Origin: Echinostoma caproni
Taxonomy: Eukaryota > Platyhelminthes > Trematoda > Plagiorchiida > Echinostomatidae
NCBI GenBank assembly: GCA_900618425.1
Contig: UZAN01039729.1
Span: forward strand, 1 to 64,000
Direction: 5' to 3'
Length of the DNA stretch: 64,000 bases
The notes beneath the pieces are model-generated. The model was not told where the DNA came from, did not search any database, and saw nothing but the letters and a program-made list of their open reading frames with translations. This document shows positions 1 through 12,633 of this stretch, piece after piece. Position numbers and translations under genes: made by a program. How positions within the stretch are numbered: position 1 is the stretch's first letter; every line of letters begins with the position of its first letter.

Positions 1-3000
1 CCCAAAGGTAACTGGATTTATGAAATTTTTAAAGTAGCACCTCCCACCTGAGTAGTTTGCGAATGTTTAGCCTTCAACCGAGACACTGAAGACGTCATCC
101 GATTGAGAGATAATGCGTTTTCAAATAACTAGCCTAAATCATCCAACAGGTGTAGATGAATTAGAGCCATCCGGGCGAGGTGTGCAACACAGTCCTTCAT
201 GAAAGAAAAAAGAAAACATCTAACAACCACCAAGAGATAGGAATTCCTGGGAATTTCACTCACTGATTCATCGCATGGGAGCCAATTTTTGCATTATGTT
301 TGGTACATATTTCTCGGAGCTCCATCAGACCCTTTGCCTAGTGAAAATTATTGCATCTGGTCTGATGGATTTTCATGTGTATGTCATTTCAGACAACTCG
401 AAATAACTATGTCCGTTGGTTAGATCAGGGAAACTCGTACATTGTTCAGTTGATCCTGTCCTTTTTACACATCAAACTATTTCATGGTCGTGTGATTTGA
501 CGAAAGCGTGGCAGATGAGTGATGAAGAAAGTGAATAGGCCGTATGAGAAACATTTCATGCAAGCGCAATCTATGCAGGCCAAGTGATTAACTCATATTG
601 CAATCTACGCTCACAAGACCAGTTTGCCTATGATCAGAATAATTTCAGTGCATAAGTGTTAGGACATTAGGCATTACGAGTTGATGTTTTAAACAATATA
701 AATCACCATCACAATTATTACGAAATTGATCTTTACAGTCGTTTTTTCAACTTAATCTCATCTTAGTTCAGAAACGTTGATGAAGCAAAAATACGAAAGG
801 ATGATTATGAGTAGGTGATGGTATTGTAACCCACGGAAGATCCCCACAAGCAAGGACCAGGAATGAACAAGCAAACGATAGGACAATAACCCGACCCATA
901 TCCTTGAAAGGAGTTAGTGAAACCAAAGCCAAAATCGAAATCTCCGCAGCCGTTCAATCTAGAGCCCGAACCCAGGAAAACAAGGAATACAGGCCTTCAG
1001 ACGAGTCTATATATTTCACTCGACTAAAGGGCTGTTTGAGTGAACAGCTCGTCTGTTTGAATAAATTTTGGCCGTTAACCTTCCGTCGTAACCTTATAAG
1101 TTTGTTCAGAGGTCGAAAATCTTGGGAAAATCGACTAATTTGGCAACGAGTATATCCGGTGGTATGCAATGAGGCCGTTTTGGCGCGAAAAATTGGAAAA
1201 TCGGATTTCAATAAACTAAACAAAAAAATAAAGAAAAAGGAAGGAAAATAGTTAATGCTGAAAGGAAAATTGACTTTCCCCTATCAGTGGGGAAAACTGT
1301 ATTCACTATTTACGTGCTCACTCAGCACCTAGTTGATCAGTCAAAAAATAACTGGTACGCAACAGTTGAAATGATTATATAGGTTTTCGATTCTGTTATA
1401 CACCGTAAATTTCATATGCATTCTCTCACACACGTACCATAGGCATTTCCTTAAATCCTACGCTTTTATTGGAACTACCTCACTTTGTTTCAAGTAAATG
1501 CCCAATTCGAACCAGTTAATCGCCCGGTTCGACTGGAACCACAATCGAATCGGAGGCAACTTATATATTTGACACGGTCCTGTAAAACAATACCCCCAAA
1601 GGAATCTCGGACAAAATACTCAAATCATTTTATTTGGTTCTAATCGAAACTATAATCTTGGTTTAATTAAACGCATAACCAAAGGGTCACGCAACTGCAG
1701 AGTTTATATTTACTCTGTCCGGGAGGGGAAAACGTGCCTCCAAACGGTGGTAAAGGATTACAGGAGAGAGATGGTCATTCGTTAATTGTAGTTGTTCACG
1801 TATCTTTGATGGTGGACAAATGCCCGGGAATTTGACTAGCTGCGGTCCCGTGCACTCGCGCAGATTTACTCTTTCAAAAATACGTTAATTTCTGCAATTG
1901 GTTAGTAACAGCTCATTTGCACAGAATGAAATCAAATTTGATGTTTTTGTAAAACTATGGTCATCTATCAAGTTTATTGGACGAGTACAGTCTAGCGACC
2001 ATCGACGTATCAATTTGAACTACGGTAAAAGGGGCAGTGGATTCGAATTTGAAACTCATTGGTGCTGCTAATGTAATATGACCGTGATGGAAGAGGGTAC
2101 TCATATATAAACAATTGATAAAACCTGGCAGAAACAATGGCATCAGCTCAGTTTTACAGCCATTACCCATGAACTTTGTAAGATGGTTCTGTTCACTGTT
2201 TATTGACTGCTCATTAGGATGATAGAGGGAAAAGATTGTAATGTTCAAAACAGAGTCAGAGTGAGAATCCAGTATTTAGTAGGACTCAGTTTGCCGGAAT
2301 AGTGAGTAAATGCACGCGCTCCATTATTGCGCCACTCAGTCATATCACACGGTGTATCTAACCGTTGGTTACGGTGATCTTGAGATACCCATTCAAGAGG
2401 CTTGGCATGAGCTATGGGAGAAGGATACCCGTTAATAGTTTTCTGACTCTTATACCAGATATTAAGTCAGAGCACCATTCACATTTACCCATCACAAACA
2501 TCGGCAAAAGACTCACTGTGTGGAAAGTTATTTGTTGATATGCGCAGCATATGCCCCAAATAATGTAGTCTACGGTGATCAACCACTCACTCCGATAGGC
2601 GAAAGTATTGAAGGTGTTCAACAGACATTTCTCGTACTTGATAACATGTCTTGGAGGAAGAAATCGATTTTTGGTGCACCAAAACTGTTGCATCATTCAG
2701 CTGTTCAAGATTTTCATTAGAGAAACCAAAAACCATTAAAAGAACTTAACGTTAAGATGAACGCAAAATATTTAAAATCAATTATAACTCGCTCTGCTCG
2801 AACTGGACGAGTTACACAGATTCGAATATGCGAATAATTGATAAATATTTCCGATATCATGGATGGTGTATCATACAACGTTACGTGGTCTTTAGTGAGT
2901 TTCATCAATACATCTAACAAACTGACGAGTTTCCAGACGTGCCAATCTTGATTACTGTTTTGAAATTAACGTACTTTGCTTGGTCTGTTATCTTTAAATC

Positions 3001-3540
3001 TACAAACCGAACACTCTCATTTCATAGATAAAATATATGAGGGGATAAGGGCTGTGTGATTACCTAAAACTTTCGAAATAACGATAGATTTTAGGCACTA
3101 CTGTTTACTGATACATAATAAATCGGTTTAAATTATACTTCACACCAATGCCACTGGAAATTAATTGCGCAATCCAAAGTAAATCATCTACAAGGTAATG
3201 CGTATGAGGTGCTAAAATCACGGCTACGTGCTAAGTCATTTTTGATTACACCATGCAATAGCTGCAATCCAGATGTTAGCTTTTGTACCTAATGAAATTT
3301 TTTCAACAATTTATTTCTTTAACCTTCATTACATAATGTGAAGTAAGCATTTTTCCTTGTCGAACTCATCAAGAGATGTCATTTCAGATGATTTTAAATC
3401 CCAATAACATATTGTCCGAAAGGAAGGTTTCAACTGCCTCCTAATCTCACAAATTATCGATCGATGGCTATCCAGTAAAGGAAACGTTAGTATTCGCAGT
3501 CTCCAATCAATATTTTTGATTAATCCGTTTCATTTTCTTC
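1..3540. other. no recognisable gene
   Basis: I see only short chance open frames here (the longest about 115 codons, without recognisable motifs). There is no transposase or RT signature and no long tandem repeat. It may hold intron or intergenic DNA, or repeats too decayed to recognise by eye. Confidence 0.5.
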
Positions 3541-3554
3541 AAACGGTCTAAATA

Positions 3555-3700
3555 TCAGTTAGCTTTCATGGTAGGTCGCTTACGGCTTTAGAAAAACAAC
3601 AAGATCATGCGTTCGAATCCAGGATGACCAGGCTACTACGGCATTCACTGTTGCTGATGTGTTTTAGCTTCATTGGTTTCGCACGTTGTGGTATGGCTTT
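3555..3700 (+). mobile_element. possible diverged tRNA-like/hammerhead SINE
   Basis: A Pol III B-box-like stretch (CGTTCGAATCC, 3610-3620, one mismatch to consensus) follows an A-box-like stretch near 3560 (TAGCTTTCATGG). About 44 bases after the B box comes CACTG, two bases and then CTGATGTG, close to the stem I/core start of the hammerhead SINEs elsewhere in the window (CACTG-CTGATGAG). The downstream GAAA arm is not recognisable, so any ribozyme is dead. It could also be an unrelated tRNA-like repeat. Confidence 0.35.
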
Positions 3701-5500
3701 AGTTACACCGCAGAAGCAGTGGGAAGCAGAAGATTGAACGCATCATTTTTTGCACAGAAATAGCTAAACGCGTTACCTCTGCCTCACAAGCATACTGAAG
3801 AAAATGGTAACTTATAAAATGACTGAAATTTCAACGACTTTCTGTAGCTCCTTTCCTAATTTTCTTTTCTATCATCTGTCAATCCAATATTTTTGGTATT
3901 CAGTCCTTATGTTTGTATTGTGTATACACACCCAAATATATATATATATATACGTGTTACCGTATTTGTCTTAGATCGAAGTTACGAAACACATATGGTT
4001 TTCCAATTGCCTGTCAAGAATCTCCATGATTCAGAAAAATGTATTGAACACAGCTATACTTATCCTATTCGCTAACTGGCCCTATTATTTCTAGTAAATG
4101 TGTAACAAGTTGGTCTGTATGTCTTACACTGATACATACCTGAAATAATAAAATCTTAGAGGGATGATTCACTAAGTTTTGAATATATTTTTATGAAAGT
4201 TATATACATTTATCCCACATGCCTGTGCACTGAAAAACATCGATCATAAATTGTGAATGAATCTTTCCAATGAAAATGATTTCACATTGGTAAGTAAACC
4301 ACTATCCGGTAGTTGGTGTTATCGTCAGCTGAGGCGAACCATTAGCTACTGTACTAACTGTATAATTTGTCTACAAATAAATTTAAATTTTCAATTTAGC
4401 TATTCCATCAGATGAACTAGAAGAATCAGTGTCCACCAAACTTAGGCATGCTTTTTTGAAATGACCCATCAAGGTTTGCGCTATCCTTATGCCTCACAGA
4501 TTACACATTCAGATATTGGACCTGCTGACTGATTGGAGGAGACACCAGAGGATATGGCGGCGAACCGTCAGTAGTGGCGTTCTTGTTCTCCTTTCTTATC
4601 ATGCCAGGGTGCCTATAACGGCTTCTACGCACAGTAAGATTGTGTATTCAGTGTGTCGAACATTGAGTTTCTCCCACTTTGCTTCCCTCCAGTTAGGCTC
4701 ACTCCCTATCTATCTTGTATTTGTTCACTTGATTTGTTCACATTGTGAGCTTTGCAGCTATCAGCGAACTTCGTTTCTCGATATCTCGCTATATGTTGAT
4801 GATGATGCTGACTGATTTTCAGATTGCCGTTGCCATGCGGACGCGGATGGGGATTATTTTCGGAAATGTTTGCGCGTTGCGAAACGAATTGGTATCCGCG
4901 TAAAGCAACTGCGGGTCTCTGTCGAAACATATCATTTCATGTGCAACAGAATTTTCATTTCTTTGGCAGTGGTCTCATGAAGCCAATATGCAACTTGTGA
5001 TTTGATTTTGTTACAGTTGAACTTCATGTAGATGTGTGCAATCAAAGACCGAATCACATTTATGATAATTGGTTATATTGACACATAAGGTTGATAAACT
5101 CTGTAGACCAATGACAACGTAGTTTGCACAATTCATTTCTGGCCAGCTTATCAATATCCACAAATCGGATGTAATAAGCAAGGACTTCAATGTTGGATTG
5201 GAAAAAAATAGATCACTAGGATTATTTTGAGATTATCTGGAATGAATGATTTACATAAAATGAGTTATAGCTTGTCTCAGAATCACTAAATTAGGTTTCC
5301 AAAATGAGTGACGCGCATCTGTTTTCTTTTGAAGATGAAATGTTGTGCCTTACCTATCATCCTTTGGTGATATAGTAGATTGGATTGATAAGTACGAAGT
5401 TCCAGGTCCTCTCGTTAATATGGAAATAAACTGCTATTAGATTTCATCATAATTGCATCAGGCTAACCTGCAGGTTCTTTAACTCAGGCCCTTCAATCGA
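3700..5500. other. no recognisable gene
   Basis: No supported gene. One short dinucleotide run (TA, near 3937-3953) is visible. A 108-codon open frame at 4489-4815 has no motif I recognise. The right part could contain the decayed endonuclease end of the adjacent non-LTR element, but I could not find the endonuclease motifs. Confidence 0.4.
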
Positions 5501-5549
5501 TGAGAATAACAGCTTGCTCCATTGGAGTCCTGGAAAAGATTCATTGACA

Positions 5550-7303
5550 CAAATAAAGCTGAAAAAGGTCGCGAGAAACCTTTGTGTAAAGTTAGGGCGA
5601 GACGATAAACGGAGGTTTCAAGAAAACCTGGCAAATCAATTTATTTCCAATCCAAACCTCCTATATATCAGTGCCACCAGAAGAGTAAAATACCGAATAC
5701 CACCACCCATGCATGCAGGACGCGTTTGCACTTCTACCTCTGAAGCAGAAAATGCCTAAACGAAATGTTCTAGGAAACGTTCACTGCATGCGATACAATT
5801 GGTTTGCGGCTTCCACATGGCATCCACACCGCCGATCGACTACCATCACCCTTAAATCTAGAACGATAAAAGGCAAACTATTGGCGCTGCGTACGAATTC
5901 ATTACCATGGAAAGAAAACATCCGTACACAGTCTCTGACATCCTTGGCAAGTCTGAAATATCTGAAATAATTGCTCATTTATACCAAAGCATGTTCGATA
6001 AGACGGTGATTCCTCAGTCCTGGAAACACGCTATCATTTCACCCATTTACAAAGGTGGCTGCCAAAGTGATCCTTCAAACTACCGTACAGTTATACTTCT
6101 TCCTGTTCTGTCAAAAGTATTGAAATCAACTGTTACTGATTCTCTGATGGAGCATTTCGAGAAGTATAACATTATTTCGCCGGCACAACACGGGTTTCGA
6201 GTAAAACGCTCGTGGACTATAAACATGCTACTTGCACAGGATGAGTGGACAAGATCAGTCGACGCAGGAGAGGTAGTAGACGTGATCAATTTGGACTTAT
6301 CCGAAGCTTTTGACAGGGTTCATCACCACATACTGCTACGAAAGCTTCATAACCGCAGTTTCAATGACTGCTCTAATTGACTGCATTGAGGAATTTCTTT
6401 GACAGTGTACCGTATCGGTTTGATCTGATAGTTCTCTATCGAAACCAATTGAGGCTTTTCGTGCAGTTCCACAAGGATGAGTCCTTGGTCCGAGGCTTTT
6501 TCTCACATTCATAAACGACCTACCAGCTTTCTTTGAGGACAGGAACTAGTATTCTCTCACGATGTGAAAACATTGAGAATGGTAGAACATCCTGAAGATT
6601 AGGAAACCCTACAGGAAACTCTCGATTCAGCTTACCGATGGTTTGTCACTAATGACTTCGAATTTAACGTTGAGAAATTCAATGTTCTATCGTTGCGTCA
6701 CTTTAGTCACTTTTCATTCGTAGTTGGAAATCGCATAATACCGCGTGTCCGTGAGGATCTGGGGTGTTCCATACGTTGGGCAAGAGCGTCATCAAAAGTC
6801 ATAAAGCAATTTGGACCACTAAAACATGTTTTCTAATCATTCGAAGTAGGCCTTTTCCCCTATTTGGTATCGGCATACATTAGACCACACACTGAGTATT
6901 CGATACAGGCTTAAAATCCATTGCTAATTCGCGATTAAAAGGCACTCGAACATGCGCAGAGAACAGCAACCAAAGTGGTCATAGGGGTAGCATCTAAAGC
7001 CTACGATGAAAGGCTGTATATTGTCGTACTCTATTCATCTGATTGTCATTGAGTACGAGAGGCATTATCCTCTTGCATCAAATAATACATCCATCTAACC
7101 ACCCGTGTATTCCTCTACTAACAGCATCCAGGAATAGTCACTTCATGGTACATTGGCTTAAACTTTTGCTCCAAAAGAGTTGAATAACCTGCAAGCTTTA
7201 CTGTTTCAGCCTCAGAGTTTGTAATTCCTCTCTTTCGCCTCAAGTGGGTTGTGCTCCAACCACCGATTCATCCAAGTCACGGTTCGATGAATTATTGAAA
7301 CAC
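5550..7303 (+). mobile_element. CR1-like non-LTR retrotransposon remnant (RT, 5'-truncated)
   Basis: This is the reverse transcriptase half of a LINE of the CR1/Jockey type, which would copy its own RNA at a nicked target. The pre-RT linker is visible at about 5609-5700 (RRFQENLANQFISNPN). The RT core lies at 5907-6377: SWKHAIISPIYKGG, SNYRTVILLPVLSKVL, QHGFR, and the first catalytic block LDLSEAFDRV (residues 129-138, Asp130). After a frame change come VPQG-stop-VLGP near 6470 and a decayed FADD block near 6553, read as FSHDVK. The thumb and C-terminal parts follow in shifting frames (DSAYRWFVTNDFEFNVEKFN, YIRPHTEYSIQA, and a final CAPTTDSSKSRFDELL to about 7300). Stops, frameshifts and the loss of one catalytic Asp show that it is inactive. 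No endonuclease domain was found upstream. Confidence 0.85.
5907..6377 (+). pseudogene. reverse transcriptase core fragment
   Basis: This is the longest uninterrupted piece of the CR1-like polymerase (157 codons). It holds RT blocks from the fingers (SWKHAIISPIYKGG) to the first catalytic aspartate in LDLSEAFDRV. It ends at a TAA just after the position where the next conserved helix (W/C-I-E-E-F-L) continues in another frame, so a frameshift near 6360 broke the protein. The start codon has no biological meaning, because coding-like sequence continues upstream in another frame (KGKLLALRTNSLPW, matching the usual LxLNTNSSPG region before RT). Confidence 0.85.
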
Positions 7304-8170
7304 TAAATGTTCGGCGCCTAGGAGTGAACACTAAAACTGGCTATTTGATTGCACTACCAATCGAACCCAGTGTGTAGAGATCCTATTGGATTCAACAAGC
7401 ATAAACCTTGTAATTTACCCATAATAAACATTTGAATTTAAGTTTAGGTTTCCGTGACTATAAAATAGTTACTTAACCGATCAACTGAGCGAGTCTATCT
7501 CTGTGTAAATGAGGATAAGCAACCTTTAATAGTGGATAAAACTGTACGCGAACGTGTATACTGTACTTGCACAAAAGAAAAATTTCTTAAGCCACCACTA
7601 GGTAGCTAGTGGTAGTATGTGCGACTCACTAAATGGCATGTCCAGATTTTTACGTGGTTGCGGGTTCAAATAACAGCCGTTTTTCATTTCTCTGTATACC
7701 CTACCAAAGTCCTTTAAGTGACCAATTTTCTGACGTAAAAGTCATTTTACAATTGTGGATTCAATGAGGTGTCATTAACAAATGACTTTGAATAACTCGA
7801 GTCCTTTCGCCGTGTGTGTCCATCGACCTGTATGGATGGAACGTGTGTTGCGTTTAATTGGTTTTGTTGAGATATTTTCGCATCCTGTATTCATCTAGAT
7901 CCCCGTGTGTGCAAAAATAAATTACGGGTTTAAAATTTAGTACACCATGCAAGTTACTCGTGCTAAACAGATATAATTTTCCCCAGAAACGTCGCTATAT
8001 TGACAAGCGCAATCCGAACGCTTTGTTCTCTTCGCTAATTTACATTCCTCCAGTCCAATCAGGTTCAATAGACTAGCTGCTTATGGAAATTTTCTGTTGT
8101 TCAATTAACAACTGGGTATGTGCGCTGCCCAGACGATACCTGCTATGTCAAGTGTGACTTACAGTTACTC
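7304..8170. other. 3' flank of CR1-like element; no gene
   Basis: The first 130 bases may be the 3' untranslated part of the element (AATAAA-like ATAATAAAC near 7422). Nothing else is recognisable up to the SINE at 8.18 kb. Confidence 0.35.
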
Positions 8171-8175
8171 GTGAG

Positions 8176-8345
8176 TAGTGGTGTGGGATAATTGGTAACG
8201 CACACGCCTTCCATGCGATGGGTCGGGAGCTCAAATCCCGGACAGGACGGTGGATATGCACGACTGATGAGCTCTAATAAGAGCGAAACTCGAGTCTAGT
8301 GCTTCCAAGTGTATAGTTGAATCGATGAACTAAGGATTGTGCGTG
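8176..8345 (+). mobile_element. hammerhead-bearing SINE, copy 1 (tRNA-Gly-like head)
   Basis: The head resembles a tRNA-Gly. The A box is TGGGATAATTGG (8184-8195, 11 of 12 consensus positions), the anticodon-loop-like CTTCCAT lies near 8208, and the B box AGCTCAAATCC (8228-8238) is followed by CGG. Thirty-six bases after the B box a complete hammerhead ribozyme begins (8251-8307, separate entry). The tail runs to about 8345 with no clear end. The layout, a Pol III promoter then a hammerhead then a short tail, is that of the Schistosoma Sm-alpha SINEs. The internal promoter should drive Pol III transcription if it is still functional. A LINE in the same genome would supply the reverse transcriptase; the partner is unknown. 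Confidence 0.7.
8251..8307 (+). ncRNA. hammerhead ribozyme, type I, intact core
   Basis: The invariant CTGATGA lies at 8264-8270. Stem II is GCTCT/AGAGC (8271-8275 with 8280-8284), closed by the loop AATA. GAAA follows at 8285-8288. Stem III is the palindrome ACTCGAGT (8288-8295), four base pairs with no loop. The cleavage triplet is GTC, with the predicted cut after 8296. Stem I pairs T8297-A8263, has an A/G mismatch, then GTGC (8299-8302) with GCAC (8258-8261). An internal loop and an outer CCA/TGG pairing (8305-8307 with 8251-8253) follow. The loop-less stem III suggests activity as a dimer, as known for the short-stem-III hammerheads of retroposons. All core residues are present. Confidence 0.75.
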
Positions 8346-8349
8346 ACGG

Positions 8350-9260
8350 TGAAGTCCGAAGGATAGTCAGCTCAAATTATTAGATACCTGCTATCGTTAA
8401 CTGTGACCTTGGTTTCATGTTGACCCGAATCAACAACTCGCGTCACCCGCGTGGTCCACACATGAGCAACGTACTTTTATTCCCATTTACTGGGTTAGCC
8501 TGCTAATGCATATTTGTGTTTTGTTAGTTACTCGAGTCCTCCCTCGAGTCCGCACGAGAAATGCGGGTTTGCCCAGTCTTCCGTCGCGTCAAAGGTTCAC
8601 CGGATCGACATGGTTGCTTCCAACTCGTGCACAAATTCTCTACCTGTGTTACTCCAATAGTTGGGGGAAAATTATTTTATGATTTCCTCAAACGCAGCAT
8701 TTTTCGAAGTGCACTCCCAGATGCTACCGATGATCGCTAGCAGTGATCATTCTTACAAATGCACGTCCGGTGTTTAAACTCATTTGTGATAAGTCCTACT
8801 CTGGGTACGGGTGATTAGGTGGAAAAGGCGATCGGAATAGTGACTAAGAGTTTTTCTGTTCCAATCCCACCACCAACGCTCAGTTTTCCCTTCGACGTAT
8901 TTCCCCGGATATCCATTGTATGGCCATAAACCACTTCTTGAAAACTGTGTATAAACTTTATGTGCTCAACAAACAACAAAGAAACATTGCTATTATTAGT
9001 AGTAATAAGCTCTTTCGGACAATATTTAAACTGTGGCAATTTAATTTGAATATGATATCAATCATATGCTGGGATATTCCTGATCATTGATACTATTGCG
9101 AACGATACACATTTTCCCAAGAATGAAGTTTTCATTCGGTAGGTCACAAAATGGGATAACGGGAAATCACATGATTGTGAAAAAAGAACTAACTTCTGAA
9201 TTAATCAGGATTAGAATCCCATGAAACGGAGAATAATTTTACATTCAAATCCATTTCAGT
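8350..9260. other. no recognisable gene
   Basis: No supported coding region, RNA gene or transposon protein. Short open frames such as 8815-9039 (-) carry no motif. Confidence 0.4.
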
Positions 9261-9263
9261 TCA

Positions 9264-9739
9264 TGTTATATCCCAGGTTATGTAGGTAGATAAGCAAGTA
9301 GTGAATTAAGCAACACATTTATTGTAGATGACACAAATGTACCCGGTCCGTAAACCAATGGGCAAGCAGAAACATCGGGCAACACGTGGGAGGGAAGGCA
9401 GGTAGGCCAACACTGGCTCACACGTCACACAATATCCATATGCCATCAAGCCAGCATTCAAGCAATCAACAAATCAATTAATCTGACAACTGGCGTGTAT
9501 GACAAACATACCAGTCACTTGTGAGCTCCAACAGCTCAATACAGTCGAAACACTGATTTATGCACGGTCGGCTTCGCGCGGCTCATTGAAGCTATCTGCT
9601 GGGAACAGGAGGGTTGATAGAAAAGATATCACTTCCCGAGGTGGGCGGTGAGATGGAACATATTGTTTTTGGCTTGAGGGATGGATGGCCGTACACAGTT
9701 GGCCATCACATCAGAATACTGACGCCATCCTGTTGAACA
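9264..9739 (-). mobile_element. putative solo LTR
   Basis: Read on the minus strand, the block starts TGTTCAACAGG (9739) and ends CCTGGGATATAACA (9264), so it has the TG...CA ends of an LTR. Inside, in the right order, are a TATA-like GCATAAATC (plus 9555-9563) and an AATAAA signal (plus 9318-9323) about 235 bases downstream. The flanking 5-mers are GTTCA (9259-9263) and GTTGA (9740-9744), four of five identical, as a decayed target-site duplication would look. A 7-bp hairpin, GATGGCC/GGCCATC, lies at 9684-9707. No internal gag or pol region adjoins it, so it would be a solo LTR. The assignment rests on end structure only. Confidence 0.45.
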
Positions 9740-9744
9740 GTTGA

Positions 9745-12540
9745 GCTTTACAATCGATTTTCAGACCTTGTACGAAAGTTACGGTCTGCACAATATTTCT
9801 AGCTTTGATTAGAATGCTCTTTGTTTTCGAGTGGTTCCAACACAAACTTGTTTGCAAAGAGGAGTACACACGGCGGCATTTTCAAATCAAAGGTTAAATG
9901 ACAACCGTTTTGCCCGAGTATCGTGGTTTTGTTGGAAGGATATTCAACCGGTCGAGATTATCAGAGACATGCTGGGAATGCTTTACGCATATGTACCCCA
10001 GTTTGTGAAGAAAATTACTCTGATATGTGTATGGTGACGGCAATAAACACAGAGTAGAAGGGTCGACTGAATGCAGAAAGGTCACGTGGAGGTGTATATT
10101 TCACGATACACATCTAGTAACGAGTTTTCCATGGGAATACTGTGTCTAACAAAATGATCCTATGTGCGAAATATTGTTTCAAACTCTGCAAATCTCACTA
10201 TTCACAGAAGGATCATGCCGAAAGTGACTGAATGTAGACACCTGGATCCGCTGCTTTAGAATGTCACACCTAAGAACAAATACTTTTGCTCGGTCCTGAC
10301 AATATTCGTTCTAGTGACAGAAAAAAATATGATTACCACACAGAATGGACGACAAAACTAGTAATATATTTATGACTACAAATTACAAAGTGATTTATGC
10401 TGAAAAGACAATCACCAACCGTTTTCATGGTTCAAAAACCAGATATGCTTTGATCTATTCAATATACAGTGTTTGCAAACCTTTCCAACAGAGAAGGGTG
10501 GCATTGGGTGGGAAATTATCACATACAGAGTACGTGACCGACTTCAGCCAAAAAATCCCAGTTAGTTTTGATGTCCAGCCCTTTGTCTCAAGAATACTCC
10601 TTTTCGAATCTTTCATATAGGGTTTCGTTGTCTATGAACATATTTATGATCATAATTTTATTCGTTGATGTTACAAACATTTGTCTTTGTCTAAGTCAAA
10701 CACTTCGTTTGTTATGAGTACTAACTGTGTTTCACCATGCAAGAACCTGATCTCTACGTTTTATTAATTGTATCTGGTAAGGTAAACAATGAGACACCAA
10801 CTGAATTCACTATTTCTTGATGTGACTAGGCTGGCCTGATAAATATGCAATTGAAAATCACGTACCTATTCAATCAAAAGGAGCGTTGTAAATGATCACG
10901 TGATGGTCAAATCTACTTTTTTCAAATCCTTTAGTTGAATACGCAGTGATACAAATTTCAGGAAGGGAAATTGGTCAATCAAAGGGGAACCATACAACAC
11001 ACAATGGGGAAAGTCAGACGGTGGTGATGGGATTGGAACACACCCTCCGGAGTGACAATTGGATGACGGCACCACCGGCCCATAGCCGCTCACAATTCGG
11101 CTTTGAGAAAACATGATTAGAAGAAGAGAATGTAAAAACCGTTAACTGATGACTGCTATATTTGAATAGACCGATGAAATAAATCATAGATAAGCAGAAA
11201 ACTGAAACTAGCAGAGAATGATCGACATACGGCCGATTTCAAGTGATTTAGGTTACAGAGACAATGCTAATTTGCGCAGTGATTGGGAATTCTACTAGCA
11301 ATTTCCTATGTCAGATTGCAGGCTATGATTTATTGCAGAATCCATTAGATTCGATTCCAAAGTTCCGCAGAGTAATCTTTTCATTCGAATTGTTTCAAAC
11401 ATTGCTCCATTGCAATGTTGCGGACGAACTGGTCTGCGATTCACAAATAAATAATAGTGACAGATATTTCCCGGCAATTACGATCAACTTCTTCTGCAGC
11501 GGCAAGTTTATGTGAAGAGTTAGTAAACTAAACCGTAATTGGCTTGTTTATTTAATGGAGTTTCGTTGACTAGGCGAAAACACTGCCCCACAACGGTTCA
11601 CAGTTATAACGTTATTAGTAATTCGGTAACCGGTTGTAGAATAAAACAACATCATTGTTTATGAATAACATGCCAATACCAGCAATTCGAGCACATTTGC
11701 TTGATACTGAAAGTTATAATGATACGACAACTTGAAGTTACCGATCAGTTCTGTCTTTACATTTTGATGTACCTATCAATGATTGGAAATCGAATGCTAA
11801 AGTTAGATTTCTTTGGCCTCTTTCGTTTAATGAATGGTGGGCGGAAATTTATTGATCCCAAGTTGAATCCAAATCAGGTATGACGTAATGCACGAACACG
11901 ACAGCCGTCTGCGGAATATAAGCTTCATAACGGGGAATTGCTTTCTTAGTCTGCTGAGTGAAGATGGAACTAAAAAGAATTCACTTTTCGTCTGCGACTA
12001 AATGGTTCGGATGACAGAATGTATTGAATGGTTCTATGGAAATCAAAGGAATTCCACAAACACGACATACCCAAAAAAAGACAACGCACAGTTAAAGAGA
12101 AATTTTCAGAGGAAACTTTCACACGCATTAGGACATAAATTTCGCATGCATTTAACGGTTGAATGAAGGGGGTTGAGAACAACTCAAACGATACCTCACT
12201 CTAACCACTTGACATCTTTATCTTATAAAACTGGAGAAATTACCGGGGAGCAATAGAGTAAACTTAGTGGAACGCACTGAGAAACAAAGAAAGTTAAAGG
12301 CTCGGACTTGGCGATCTGACTCGTGCACGCAATTATTACTATAAAACAACCAGAGAAGGGGTGCTGCTCAGTATAGCATTTACCAGATTTTGTGGATGGT
12401 CCGTCTGCGAAAGCCGAGTAAGTGACAAAGTGAAACGTTTAGATGGTTAATATTTGGATTAGCCCATTCCGTTTTTCCCAGGCACTAGGCACTGTTGATG
12501 ATGATGTTCGGTGTGGGTTTCACGCCTTGGTTTCGCGCCT
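9745..12540. other. no recognisable gene
   Basis: Several open frames of 60-91 codons occur (for example 10345-10620, +) but none has a motif, signal or splice context I can support. No tandem repeat. Confidence 0.4.
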
Positions 12541-12550
12541 CGTTAATTTG

Positions 12551-12594
12551 AATGCATTTAAATGCGGGGAAGTGCTTGTGATAACCGACAAAGA
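12551..12594 (-). mobile_element. fragment of SINE tail
   Basis: The plus-strand sequence here (AATGCGGGGAAGTGCTTG, then TGATAACCGACAAAGA) matches the reverse complement of the 3' tail of the copies at 12.74, 17.29 and 58.75 kb. It is an older, truncated copy in minus orientation, lying directly beside the complete plus-strand copy. Confidence 0.6.
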
Positions 12595-12633
12595 ACGTAC
12601 TCGCTGCGTACAATAAAATTACAAAATGAAATG

